Origin: SAR202 cluster bacterium
GTDB taxonomy: Bacteria > Chloroflexota > Dehalococcoidia > Lucifugimonadales > UBA2962
Direction: 5' to 3'
NCBI GenBank assembly: GCA_009392275.1
Contig: VFGV01000010.1
Coordinates: 62,001 to 126,000, forward strand
DNA: 64,000 nucleotides
Below are positions 16,826 to 26,099 of this stretch, piece after piece. The notes under the pieces are model-generated. The model did no database searches and had not been told where the DNA came from. It saw only the letters and a program-made list of their open reading frames with translations. The translations under genes were made by a program, and so were the position numbers. How positions within the stretch are numbered: the first letter of the stretch is position 1; every line of letters starts with the position of its first letter.

Positions 16826-17827
16826 ATGACTAATATAGCAATACTCGGCATCGATATAGTTGGGCTATGTATAGCTCTATCTTTGAAAAAAAATCATGGG
16901 AACGATTTTTACATAACCGCCGCTGGTGCAGAACCAGAAAATCTCAAATTCGCTAAAAGTATCGGCGCAGCCGATAAAACTGAAAACAGTGCCCGGAAAT
17001 GTGTAGCTGATGCCGAAATAATCATTCTAGATGCACCATTGCATTACACCAAAGATCTTTTGGAAAATTTGTCTTCGCATTTCGCTGAAGGTGCAACAAT
17101 AACCGACACGGGGCCACTAAAACAACCAATCATAAAATGGGCAGATAAACTATTGCCACCTTCTGTAAACTTTGTTGCAAGTAGGCCAGTTCCAAAGGAT
17201 GTTTTATGGAGCATAGAAGACGTGAGTCCCGATACCATCGCACAATCCCCATACTGTATAGTGACGGATAAAACCACTTCTTCAGAAGGAATACAGACGA
17301 TAACCTGGCTAGCTAAACAATGTGGTGCTCATCCGTATTTCCTAGACGCTGCAGAGCATGACAGTTATAGTTCAGCCATGGCGTTTTTGCCGAATGTAAT
17401 CGCATCAGCTTTGATTATGACTGCATCAAAAAGCAGATCATGGCCTGAAATGTCTAAGCTGTCCACTCCAGAATTCAAATCAATGACCCAACTTGCAGAT
17501 AAAGATCCTGAGGAAAACAGCTTAGCAGCTGACTTAAATTCCAAAGATACAATTCATTGGATAGATGAAATGATTACATCGTTATATGAATTCAGGAATC
17601 AGCTTACAGACGATAAAGAAAAACTGTTTGAGTCATTCATATCAGCTTGGGAGCAAAGGGCAAAGTGGGAAGCAGGCACGTTACATCCTGATGATAGTCA
17701 GGCAACAAATATGCCTAACGCAAAAGAAACAATGGCTGAAATGATGATAGGGACTTACATGATGGATAGATATCGTAAAATGACCGATAAGTCACGAAAG
17801 AACTGGAAGTACTTTAGAAAAAGTTAA
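16826..17827 (+). CDS. TyrA-fold (prephenate dehydrogenase-like) protein with altered active site
   Basis: A 333-residue protein with the two-domain layout of prephenate dehydrogenase: an N-terminal Rossmann domain (IAILGIDIVGLCIALSL) and a C-terminal helical domain (AEHDSYSSAMAFLPNVIASAL; MTQLADKDP). The fold signature is clear, but the usual functional residues are replaced. Compared with Aquifex TyrA from memory, Ser126 of TDxGSVK is Pro97, His147 of GHPIAG is Arg120, His217 of SHLPH is Asn190 and Arg250 of FTR is Gln222. It is probably not a working prephenate dehydrogenase. It precedes aroA by two bases, which suggests a role linked to aromatic amino-acid synthesis, perhaps regulatory or with a new substrate. 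Confidence 0.7.
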   Translation: MTNIAILGIDIVGLCIALSLKKNHGNDFYITAAGAEPENLKFAKSIGAADKTENSARKCVADAEIIILDAPLHYTKDLLENLSSHFAEGATITDTGPLKQPIIKWADKLLPPSVNFVASRPVPKDVLWSIEDVSPDTIAQSPYCIVTDKTTSSEGIQTITWLAKQCGAHPYFLDAAEHDSYSSAMAFLPNVIASALIMTASKSRSWPEMSKLSTPEFKSMTQLADKDPEENSLAADLNSKDTIHWIDEMITSLYEFRNQLTDDKEKLFESFISAWEQRAKWEAGTLHPDDSQATNMPNAKETMAEMMIGTYMMDRYRKMTDKSRKNWKYFRKS

Positions 17828-17829
17828 TC

Positions 17830-19146
17830 TTGATTAAATCTCTAACTAAAGCCAAGAAAATAAACGGCATCATCTCACTACCTGGAGACAAGTCGATATC
17901 ACATAGGGCAATGTTGTTAAATTCAATGAGCAACGGCTCAGCCTTGATATCTAATTTCTGTCACGGCGATGACAGAAATGCGATGATAAATTGTCTGAGA
18001 GGCATAGGGGTTAATATAGAAAAGGTCGAATCACCTGATACTGAATACTCAAACGACACATTTCTAGTTAAAGGTAATGAGAACGGGAATTTTTCAACAC
18101 CAAGCTACGTGCTTGACGCAGGAAATAGTGGCACAACTTTTCGTCTCGTATCCGGTTTATTAGCAACACAAAATTTTGAATCTATCATTTCAGGTGATGA
18201 TTCCCTAAGAAGCAGACCTATGGATCGAATAATCCTACCACTCACAGAAATGGGTGCTAAAATAACCGGAGCAAATGATAATTCATTCGCTCCTCTAAAA
18301 ATAAGAGGAGGTGATTTATACGGCATCAATTACAAAATGCCTGTTGCCTCCGCACAGGTTAAATCCTGCATAATGATTGCCGGTACAAAAGCATCTGGAT
18401 CGACTACTATAATTCAACCAAAATTCTCTAGAGACCACACGGAAAGAATGCTAAAGGCTATGGGAGCAGATATCACTATTGATAACTTAACAATTGAGAT
18501 TAAACCTTCAAATTTGTCTTCTCTAGATGTTACTGTCCCAGGAGACATTAGTGGAGCAGCTTTTTGGATGGTTTTAGCATCTTGCCACACGGATGCCTGC
18601 ATAACTCTTAAACGGGTTGGTTTAAACCCATCCCGCACTGGAATAATTGAAGTGTTAAAGATGATGGGTGCAAATATACATGTGTCTAATTTTATTGAGG
18701 AAGCCGGGGAACCGTGTGGAGATATCAAAGTGCAATCTAGCGAGCTAAATGGTGTCACTATTGAAGGAGATTTGATCCCTAAGGTTATTGATGAAATTCC
18801 TATTTTGTCTTTAGCTGCTTGCTTTGCTAAAGGGGAAACAATCATAAAGGATGCCCAGGAACTAAGAGTGAAAGAGTCAGATCGAATCGCAGCCACTGTA
18901 AATGGACTTTCAAGATTAGGAGCAAATCTGAAAGAAACAACTGATGGAATGGTGATAGCTGGTCAATCAAAGCTGATTGGAACTGATGTCGACACATTCA
19001 ATGACCACAGGATAGCCATGACAATGGGTATTGCGGGTGTACTCGCCGACGGCATTACTGAAATACATAAGGCTGATGCAAACAATATTTCCTACCCCTC
19101 GTTCTGGAAACAATTATCGATTATTACAGGAAAACCAGAAGATTAA
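17830..19146 (+). CDS. aroA: 3-phosphoshikimate 1-carboxyvinyltransferase (EPSP synthase)
   Basis: A 438-residue EPSP synthase, the sixth step of the shikimate pathway (PEP plus shikimate 3-phosphate). Motifs visible include LPGDKSISHRAMLLNSMSNG (N-terminal substrate site), DAGNSGTTFRLVSGLLA, LRSRPMDRIILPL and the late ELRVKESDRI and DHRIAMT segments. The start is a TTG two bases after the preceding stop codon; the conserved N-terminus (GIISLPGDKSISHR) confirms it is close to correct. Probably translated by coupling with the TyrA-like gene. Confidence 0.95.
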   Translation: MIKSLTKAKKINGIISLPGDKSISHRAMLLNSMSNGSALISNFCHGDDRNAMINCLRGIGVNIEKVESPDTEYSNDTFLVKGNENGNFSTPSYVLDAGNSGTTFRLVSGLLATQNFESIISGDDSLRSRPMDRIILPLTEMGAKITGANDNSFAPLKIRGGDLYGINYKMPVASAQVKSCIMIAGTKASGSTTIIQPKFSRDHTERMLKAMGADITIDNLTIEIKPSNLSSLDVTVPGDISGAAFWMVLASCHTDACITLKRVGLNPSRTGIIEVLKMMGANIHVSNFIEEAGEPCGDIKVQSSELNGVTIEGDLIPKVIDEIPILSLAACFAKGETIIKDAQELRVKESDRIAATVNGLSRLGANLKETTDGMVIAGQSKLIGTDVDTFNDHRIAMTMGIAGVLADGITEIHKADANNISYPSFWKQLSIITGKPED

Positions 19147-19184
19147 ATGAAAAATGCATCTAATAATCCAGAGAGATCGCACTC

Positions 19185-19793
19185 GTGAATCCATTAATCA
19201 TATTAATATCAGGACCGTCCGGAGTTGGTAAGGACTCCCTTATCAATAAACTGCGAGAGGATTGTGATTTTATTAGTATTATCGTTACAGTAACTACACG
19301 AAAAATCCGGGATGGAGAAACGAATGGCAAAGATTACGTTTTTGTAAACCAAGAAACGTTTAACCAAATGAAAATATCGAATGCATTTTTAGAATGTGCA
19401 AACGTTTACGGAAACCAATATGGAGTTCCAAAAGATGCAGTCAAGTCTGCGCTGTGTAGAGGGCAGGATGCATTAATAAAAGCGGATATACAAGGAGCCA
19501 ATGCCATTATGAATCTTGAGCCATCTGTGCTTTCCATATTCATAATGCCTGACTCTACATCTGATCTAGAAAATCGACTAAAGAAAAGAATGACTGAGTC
19601 AAAAAAGGATCTCAAATTAAGATTGGACACAGCAAAAAACGAAATTGATCAAGCTGGCAACTTCGATTTCATTGTTTACAATAAAGAGCATCGTATTGAT
19701 GAGACGCTTAAACAAATACAGGAAATTATTTTAGAAGCAAAAAACTCTAAAACCAAGCGAGTTTTTAATATTACAAACGAAACCACAATTTGA
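19185..19793 (+). CDS. gmk: Guanylate kinase
   Basis: A 202-residue guanylate kinase (ATP + GMP to ADP + GDP). The P-loop is GPSGVGKDS (10-18); the GMP-binding region has VTTTRKIRDGETNGKDYVFV, and the middle YGNQYGVPKDAV matches the family. The P-loop has Asp-Ser after the Lys where most bacterial enzymes have Ser/Gly-Thr; the ribose-bisphosphokinase PhnN has KDS too, but the rest is guanylate-kinase-like. GTG start with GAGAG upstream (19171-19175). Its stop overlaps the next start by four bases. Confidence 0.88.
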   Translation: MNPLIILISGPSGVGKDSLINKLREDCDFISIIVTVTTRKIRDGETNGKDYVFVNQETFNQMKISNAFLECANVYGNQYGVPKDAVKSALCRGQDALIKADIQGANAIMNLEPSVLSIFIMPDSTSDLENRLKKRMTESKKDLKLRLDTAKNEIDQAGNFDFIVYNKEHRIDETLKQIQEIILEAKNSKTKRVFNITNETTI

Positions 19794-22357
19794 AAAACAA
19801 CATTACCCCCAACCATTATGACCTATTCTTGAAACCCGACATTACTAATGCCGTGTTTTCAGGTGAAGTAAAGATCCAATTAACGTCTCTCCAAGACTTT
19901 CAAAATATAGAACTAGATGCAGCAGAGATTGATGTAATTACAGCATCTATTCAACAAAATAATAGAGTTTTTCCTTTAGAGTTTACCTTAGATGAAAAAA
20001 ATGAATCCATCACGTTTCATTGTGAGGAAAAAATCCATAAAGGAGAATCAAATCTAAATATAAAATTTTCTGGAATTTTAAACGATCGCCTTCGAGGCTT
20101 TTATATAAGCAAGTACACTGATGAAAATGGGGTGGAAAACAAGTTGGCTTCAACGCAATTCGAGCCAACTGACGCGCGAAGAGCTTTCCCTTGTTTCGAT
20201 GAGCCCAGTCAGAAAGCGACATTTTCTGTTTCAGTTACCATTAACACAAACCACAGGGCCATCTCAAATATGCCTGAAGAAAAAGAGGAAAACAACAATG
20301 ATGGAACGAAAACTGTATGGTTTACAAAAACACCAATTATGTCAACTTATGTTTTGGCATTAGTTGTAGGGCAGATAAATTGCATAGAAAAAACATCTGA
20401 TAACGGTACGCTAGTAAGAGTTTGGTCAACAGAAGGGTTAGAAAACAATGGCCAATATGCATTAGATGTTGCAATAAAAATTTTACAATATCTAGAAGAT
20501 TACTTTGGAATTAAATACCCTTTACCAAAGTTGGATCATGTAGCAATACCAGATTTTGCTGCTGGCGCAATGGAAAATTGGGGGTGTATCACATATCGCG
20601 AGCCTGCACTTCTGTTCGACTCATCAAACAGTTCTTCATCTACCCGACAACTTGTAGCGGAAATAATTGCACACGAAATGGCTCACATGTGGTTTGGAGA
20701 TTTAGTTACCATGCATTGGTGGAACGACCTGTGGCTGAATGAAAGCTTCGCTTCTTGGATGGGCGATAAAACCATCGATTCAATTTACCCCGAATGGCAA
20801 AAATGGACACAGTTTTTAGCAGCAGACACAGGGCATGCACTCAGATTAGACGGTTTGTTGAATTCACACCCTATCGAACAGGAAGTTCAAAACCCTAATG
20901 AAATTGGTCAATTATTTGATGCAATAAGCTACAGTAAAGGCGCGTCAATAATAAGGATGCTAGAAAACTTTCTTGGCGAAGACACATTTAGAAAAGGAAT
21001 TAACTCTTATCTAAATAAATTCCAATATAAAAACGCATCAACAAAGGATCTGTGGGAATCATTACAAATTGAATCAGGTGAACCCGTAAAAGAAATTATG
21101 GAGGCTTGGATAAAAACACCCGGATATCCATATATTGATATAGAAATCGACAGAATCAAAGATGCAAATCAAATATCACTAAGTCAAAAACGATTCAGTT
21201 ATAACAAAAACATTAAGGACACAAGCGATAAAGTTAAGTGGCCCATTCCTATTGATACAATCGACGGTAATGGTAAAACCAGTAGTTTCTTATTAAGTGC
21301 AGATTCTCAAAAATTTACAGTCCCTCGCATTAATGAAAATACTTGGTTCAAAATAAACGTTGGACAGACAGGGTTTTATAGAGTCAGATATCCTGAAAAG
21401 TATTTATCTGTTCTTAATAAAGGTGTCAAACAAAAACATTTGGGCCCAGCAGATCGACTAGGTTTAATAAGTGATAGTTTTGCTATGGTTCAAGCTATGT
21501 TGGCTCCAGCAAGCAACTTCCTCAATCAATGTAGTGCATATACCTCCGAAACCAGCCAACCAGTCTGGTCTGAGCTTCTTTATGGTTTGGGCTATATACA
21601 AAACCTCGTTTACGAGCAACCATATTATGAAAATTTCACACAATACTGTAGAAGTTTATTAACGGAAATAAGAAATGAGATTGGTTGGGATGCAAAGATC
21701 AACGATAATCACTTAAACTCCTTATTGCGCTCGCAAATATTGTTGTCTTCAGGCCAATTCGAAGAAACAGAAGTTTTACAAAAAGCTAAATACGAACTGG
21801 ATAATTCATTGTCCACAGGCCATCAAATACATGCCGATTTACGGAGACCAATATACATATTAGCAGCTAAACAAGGCGACCAAGATTTATACGATATTCT
21901 CTGGAAATTACATTCGACAACCAATCTGCAAGAAGAAAAAGTTAGACTTCTAAGTGCCCTAACCCAATTTAAAAATTCAAGCCTAATAACAAAAACTCTT
22001 AATCGCGCTCTATCCAACAAAGTGAGAACTCATGAAACTATCAGCGTTATAGTGCATTCCTGTCGAAATCAGGATGGACGCCAATTAACATGGGAATTTA
22101 TGAAGGAAAATTGGAAAGAACTAAACAGGCGATATGGAGAAGGCGGATTTGGCCTTATGTATATGATTCAGGCTCTGTCAGGCTTCACTACTCAAGATGC
22201 GTTGAATGACGTGGATCGATTTTTTAAAATTAACCCTGTGCCTGCAGCAGACCTCACACTATCACAAACAAAAGAAACAATAGAAAATAACATCGACTGG
22301 ATTAAGTATAATGATTCAGATTTATCTGAATGGTCAAATGGGATACGCATGACATGA
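19790..22357 (+). CDS. pepN: M1 family aminopeptidase (PepN-like)
   Basis: An 855-residue zinc aminopeptidase. The exopeptidase motif GAMEN is at 259-263 and the zinc site HEMAH (295-299) with the third ligand Glu318, in the exact HExxHx18E spacing. The N-terminal beta domain (PNHYDLFLKPDI) and C-terminal helical ERAP1-like domain (from about 500) are complete. It trims N-terminal residues of peptides in the cytoplasm. The start is TTG at 19790, overlapping the gmk stop by four bases; the family's PxHYDL motif right after the start supports it. Its own stop overlaps the next gene's ATG. Confidence 0.93.
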   Translation: MKNNITPNHYDLFLKPDITNAVFSGEVKIQLTSLQDFQNIELDAAEIDVITASIQQNNRVFPLEFTLDEKNESITFHCEEKIHKGESNLNIKFSGILNDRLRGFYISKYTDENGVENKLASTQFEPTDARRAFPCFDEPSQKATFSVSVTINTNHRAISNMPEEKEENNNDGTKTVWFTKTPIMSTYVLALVVGQINCIEKTSDNGTLVRVWSTEGLENNGQYALDVAIKILQYLEDYFGIKYPLPKLDHVAIPDFAAGAMENWGCITYREPALLFDSSNSSSSTRQLVAEIIAHEMAHMWFGDLVTMHWWNDLWLNESFASWMGDKTIDSIYPEWQKWTQFLAADTGHALRLDGLLNSHPIEQEVQNPNEIGQLFDAISYSKGASIIRMLENFLGEDTFRKGINSYLNKFQYKNASTKDLWESLQIESGEPVKEIMEAWIKTPGYPYIDIEIDRIKDANQISLSQKRFSYNKNIKDTSDKVKWPIPIDTIDGNGKTSSFLLSADSQKFTVPRINENTWFKINVGQTGFYRVRYPEKYLSVLNKGVKQKHLGPADRLGLISDSFAMVQAMLAPASNFLNQCSAYTSETSQPVWSELLYGLGYIQNLVYEQPYYENFTQYCRSLLTEIRNEIGWDAKINDNHLNSLLRSQILLSSGQFEETEVLQKAKYELDNSLSTGHQIHADLRRPIYILAAKQGDQDLYDILWKLHSTTNLQEEKVRLLSALTQFKNSSLITKTLNRALSNKVRTHETISVIVHSCRNQDGRQLTWEFMKENWKELNRRYGEGGFGLMYMIQALSGFTTQDALNDVDRFFKINPVPAADLTLSQTKETIENNIDWIKYNDSDLSEWSNGIRMT

Positions 22358-23493
22358 AAATCATAATAGCGCCACAAGCTTTTAAAGGAAGTATATCTGC
22401 AATGAATGCAGCCAAGGCTATTGAACAAGGTGTCAAAGCTGTGTTACCAGATGCTACGACCATATTGATTCCAATCGCTGATGGAGGAGATGGTACTCTA
22501 GAGACTCTAATAGATGTTATGGGCGGTGACGTTATTACGGAAAAGGTTACCGGTCCGTTGGGATCAAAAGTCAAAGCTAATTGGGGAGCGCTATCGGATC
22601 AAAAAACAGCAATAGTTGAAATGGCTAGCACATCCGGTCTTACTCTACTTAAGCCTAACGAACTAGATCCTTACAAAGCCACAACATACGGATTAGGCGA
22701 AATAATTTGTAAAGCCCTTGATAAAGGGTACAGGGAATTTATAGTAGGTATTGGAGGCAGTGCGACAAATGATGGAGGAGCTGGATTAGCTCAAGCTTTA
22801 GGCATAAAGTTATTAAATTCCAATGGAAAAAATATTGAACTAGGCGGTTTTAACCTTAAACACTTAGATACTATAGACATTTCAAGAATAGATCCCAGGA
22901 TCAGCGAAAGCAAATTTCATGTTGCATGTGACGTAAGCAACCCTATGTGCGGTCCGGAAGGCGCTTCTGCAGTATATGGTCCGCAAAAAGGCGCATCGAA
23001 AGAAATGGTTGCTGTATTAGACAGCGCACTTCAACACTTTTCCCACGTTGTGCATAGAGATCTTAATAAAGAAATAAAACATATGCCTGGAGCAGGCGCA
23101 GCCGGAGGGCTTGGAGGAGGAATGGTAGCCTTTTTAAATGCCTCACTTAAAAAGGGAATCGATATAGTGTTAGACACAATAGATTTTGATCAAAAGTTAG
23201 AAGGCACTGATTTGGTAATCACTGGAGAAGGCCAAATGGACTTTCAAACTGTATTTTCAAAAGCACCAATCGGAGCCGCACAAGCCAGTAAGTTGAGAAA
23301 TATTCCGGTATTAAGTTTATCTGGTTCTCTAGGCAAAGATTATGGATTAGTTCATGATCACGGTATTGATGCAGTATTTTCTATACTTAATAGCCCAATG
23401 ACATTAGAAGAAGCATCCGACAAATCTCATGAATTGATAACAAAAGCCACAGAGGAAATCATAAGAACCTTGATAGTCGGAACTAGGCTTTAA
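22354..23493 (+). CDS. Glycerate 2-kinase (GlxK/GarK family)
   Basis: A 379-residue glycerate kinase of the GarK/GlxK type (glycerate + ATP to 2-phosphoglycerate), which links glyoxylate or serine breakdown to glycolysis. Family blocks visible: MKIIIAPQAFKGSISAMNAA, ADGGDGTLETL, GLGEIICKAL, IGGSATNDGGAG, AGAAGGLGGGM and ITGEGQMDFQT. I chose the ATG at 22354, which overlaps the pepN stop (ATGA), over an in-frame ATG at 22330 that would add eight residues not seen in the family. Confidence 0.92.
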   Translation: MKIIIAPQAFKGSISAMNAAKAIEQGVKAVLPDATTILIPIADGGDGTLETLIDVMGGDVITEKVTGPLGSKVKANWGALSDQKTAIVEMASTSGLTLLKPNELDPYKATTYGLGEIICKALDKGYREFIVGIGGSATNDGGAGLAQALGIKLLNSNGKNIELGGFNLKHLDTIDISRIDPRISESKFHVACDVSNPMCGPEGASAVYGPQKGASKEMVAVLDSALQHFSHVVHRDLNKEIKHMPGAGAAGGLGGGMVAFLNASLKKGIDIVLDTIDFDQKLEGTDLVITGEGQMDFQTVFSKAPIGAAQASKLRNIPVLSLSGSLGKDYGLVHDHGIDAVFSILNSPMTLEEASDKSHELITKATEEIIRTLIVGTRL

Positions 23494-23529
23494 TTACTGA
23501 AAAGTAAGTACACAAAACAATATAACGAA

Positions 23530-23793
23530 TTAGAAAATCCAACCGTGTACTATAAATCCAAACACCCAACAAATTAAGAAACTTGGACCGGTGGCAAATA
23601 AACCAGTCTCTGTTAATGGGTTGGCTGCACCATGGTATTTAAGCAAAACTAGATAACATATCAAAGCCACAAGCATAATCCACATCGAAGCTAAATTGGC
23701 ACCCAAAGCCAACCCAATTACGAACCCAAGAACGCTCCATGTTATTGGACTATCAATAACAGTTAATACCATTTGACTGACAGACGTATTCAT
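23530..23793 (-). CDS. Small integral membrane protein, unknown
   Basis: An 87-residue protein with about three hydrophobic spans (roughly residues 18-33, 36-53 and 66-87), ending in the aromatic run IVHGWIF. I do not recognise a family. It begins 14 bases before (downstream of) the LLM monooxygenase stop on the same strand, so the two may be co-transcribed and it might be a membrane partner, but this is context only. Confidence 0.6.
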   Translation of the reverse strand: MNTSVSQMVLTVIDSPITWSVLGFVIGLALGANLASMWIMLVALICYLVLLKYHGAANPLTETGLFATGPSFLICWVFGFIVHGWIF

Positions 23794-23807
23794 TATAAAT
23801 CCCTTAT

Positions 23808-24962
23808 TTAATCCAGTTTGAATTCCGGCAAAACCTCTGTGCCAAACAATTTGATGGAACTCATTACTTCTTCATGTGGAATCGTATCTAATTGCATAAG
23901 CATTAAAACCTGGTCCTCTCCTGCTTCCTGATGAATTCTAACTCCCTGCCTACAAGAGTCAGGATTTCCTGCAATTATCACACCTCTATCTGATAACGTA
24001 TCACTATCAAAGCCGTCTATTCCAGACGGGTTAACTGACGTTTCCCTAGCTTCCCTAGATTTAGGAACACTACCTTCCTCTTCTTTGAGAACCCAACTGA
24101 ATTGATTTTTCAGATGATCTGGAACCCCTCCCCATGCCTTAATAAGCTGCTTATATACATCTCCTTCTCCTTTGGTATAAGGTCTATCCGGTCCAAAAAA
24201 GCTTTTTAAAGCATTTACTGCAGTATCTTTCGCACGCTTATCATCTTCCCCGCAATGAGATATCGCAAGATGAGCCCACTGATCATTTACCATGTCTCCT
24301 ACAGGATTGGCATTACGAATGTTATCTTTGTATTCCTTGATGTATGGCGCCATCTCAGATGGTGCTCCAGTTGACAACGATAACACACCTAAACCTTTTT
24401 CAGCAGCGATACGGTATGTTTCCGGTTGCATGCCGGCCAACCACATAGGTGGATGTGGGTTTTGTAAAGGTTTAGGTATTACATTTCTAGCAGGTATTTT
24501 CCAATGTTGACCTTCCCAAGTGAATTCGCCTTTACGCCACATTTTCGGGATCATATTAATTGCTTCTTCCCACATAGATCGACTTGACCTAGGATCAACG
24601 TTTAATCCTACTTGTTCGTATGCTCCTCCTCGACCAGTGCCAAAGTCAACTCTACCGTCAGAAAGCTGATCCACCATAGCTATTTTTTCAGCAACTCTTA
24701 CAGGATGATGCTGAGGCAAAATCACAACCCCAAAACCTAGTCGAATGTTTTTTGTTACACGACTGGCGGCTCCATAAAGTATGTCGGGACTTGATGATAT
24801 CGAAAACGTGTCCAAAAAGTGATGTTCTACTAGCCATATATAATCATACCCAAGTTCATCAGCTAACACCCATTGCTCAATAGTGCTTTCAATTAAAGCT
24901 TTTTCATCAACCTCTCCATCCACAAGAGGGCTTTGAGTCTCATACATAAGACCGAATTTCAT
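23808..24962 (-). CDS. LLM class flavin-dependent monooxygenase (luciferase-like)
   Basis: A 384-residue TIM-barrel flavoprotein of the bacterial luciferase/alkanal monooxygenase family, using FMNH2 or F420H2. Typical stretches are WVLADELGYDYIWLVEHHFLDT, LGFGVVILPQHHPVRVAEKIAMVDQLSDGRVDFGTGRG and NPHPPMWLAGM. Such enzymes oxidise diverse organic compounds (sulfonates, ketones, aromatic cyclic compounds), and paralogs are very numerous in marine SAR202 Chloroflexota. Substrate cannot be told. It is followed by a small membrane protein and is divergent from an SDR dehydrogenase, which could act on the same compound. Confidence 0.88.
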   Translation of the reverse strand: MKFGLMYETQSPLVDGEVDEKALIESTIEQWVLADELGYDYIWLVEHHFLDTFSISSSPDILYGAASRVTKNIRLGFGVVILPQHHPVRVAEKIAMVDQLSDGRVDFGTGRGGAYEQVGLNVDPRSSRSMWEEAINMIPKMWRKGEFTWEGQHWKIPARNVIPKPLQNPHPPMWLAGMQPETYRIAAEKGLGVLSLSTGAPSEMAPYIKEYKDNIRNANPVGDMVNDQWAHLAISHCGEDDKRAKDTAVNALKSFFGPDRPYTKGEGDVYKQLIKAWGGVPDHLKNQFSWVLKEEEGSVPKSREARETSVNPSGIDGFDSDTLSDRGVIIAGNPDSCRQGVRIHQEAGEDQVLMLMQLDTIPHEEVMSSIKLFGTEVLPEFKLD

Positions 24963-25098
24963 TTAAATGTCCTTAAAAAATTAAAGTAAAAGTTTAGAAA
25001 CATAGACTTTAAAGATTAAATAGTACATGATATTAAAATATACATCGATTGAATAAAGTCAATCGGTTAATCTTAAAACAACCTAACTACACAATACT

Positions 25099-25914
25099 AT
25101 GCGATTAAATAATAAAGTTATATTAATTACTGGTGCAGCCACCGGATTATCCAATGAAATACAAGGAATCGGAGGTGCAACAGCCTGGAAATGTGCTCAG
25201 GAAGGAGCCAAAGTAATCATCGCTGACATCAGTGATGAAATGGGAGCGGAAACAGCGAAACAAATAACTGAAATGGGGGGTTATGCACGTTATCTGCACT
25301 TAGATGTTACCAATGAAGATAACTGGATCGCAGCATATGAATCTATAGAATCAATAGAAGGGAATCTTAACGTATTGGTCAATAACGCAGGAACAGGTAT
25401 ACCGAATTATGATTTATCGTCTACCGGCGCCCGTAACCCTGAAGAAGCCCTGATGGTTGAATACACGACTATTGAAGGCCTCGAAACACAACTAAAAGTT
25501 CATGCACAAGGAGTTTTACTTGGAATGAAGCATGCTATTCCATTTTTAAGGAAACAACAAGGTGGATCTATAATAAACGTTTCATCAATACATGGCATAG
25601 TTGGAGCACATACTGTAACGTCCTATCAGGCTGCTAAAGGTGCAGTGCGACAGCTAACTAAAGCTGCCGCTGTACAATACTCCAAAGAAAACATCAGGGT
25701 TAATTCAGTTCACCCAGGATTTACTAAAACACCTCTTACTACAGAGTTATTTACTAACCCAGAATTGCACTCGAACAGAATATCTCAAATACCGCTGGGA
25801 CGGTTTGCTGACTCAGAAGAGATAGCTATGGGAATAGTATTTCTCGCATCAGATGAATCTTCATATATAACAGGATCAGAATTAATTATTGATGGCGGAG
25901 TTATAGCACAATAA
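25099..25914 (+). CDS. Short-chain dehydrogenase/reductase with enlarged nucleotide-binding loop
   Basis: A 271-residue SDR oxidoreductase. The catalytic triad is visible as Ser162/163 (NVSSIHG), Tyr176 and Lys180 (SYQAAK), plus NNAG (95-98) and the closing YITGSELIIDGG. The glycine motif TGxxxGIG is interrupted: after TGAATG (11-16) about seven residues (LSNEIQG) come before IGGA. A second insertion of about 20 residues (108-128) follows NNAG. The rest of the fold is normal, so the enzyme is probably active with NAD(P). The substrate is unknown. It is divergent from the LLM monooxygenase. Confidence 0.85.
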   Translation: MRLNNKVILITGAATGLSNEIQGIGGATAWKCAQEGAKVIIADISDEMGAETAKQITEMGGYARYLHLDVTNEDNWIAAYESIESIEGNLNVLVNNAGTGIPNYDLSSTGARNPEEALMVEYTTIEGLETQLKVHAQGVLLGMKHAIPFLRKQQGGSIINVSSIHGIVGAHTVTSYQAAKGAVRQLTKAAAVQYSKENIRVNSVHPGFTKTPLTTELFTNPELHSNRISQIPLGRFADSEEIAMGIVFLASDESSYITGSELIIDGGVIAQ

Positions 25915-25931
25915 CCAAAATGTATTCTCGG

Positions 25932-26026
25932 CGGGAGTGCGAGGGAGTCGAACCCACCGTTCCAGCCGAAGGGCCGGAGCCAACGATTTTGAAGATCGAG
26001 GAGCCCACCAGGACCCATTCACTCCC
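25932..26026 (-). tRNA. selC: tRNA-Sec(UCA), selenocysteine tRNA
   Basis: A 95-base tRNA with anticodon TCA in loop CTTCAAA between CGAT and ATCG. It has all the marks of bacterial tRNA-Sec: extended acceptor GGGAGTG(A) pairing with (G)CACTCCC, a long D stem, a very long variable arm (TCCGGCC-CTTC-GGCTGGA) and the TTCGACT T loop followed by discriminator G, as in Escherichia coli selC. It decodes UGA with the SelA and SelD proteins, both in this window. It lies just after the SDR gene on the opposite strand. Confidence 0.95.
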
Positions 26027-26099
26027 AAAGGACAGCACGCTTCGTCCAGCATGACTCAGGATTTATATTTGTAAGTTAATAAAGTACGTTCGCAATAGC

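Noticed and set aside
22330-22353. Earlier ATG for glycerate kinase
   Set aside because: It adds eight residues not found in the family, while the ATG at 22354 overlaps the preceding stop in the usual ATGA manner.
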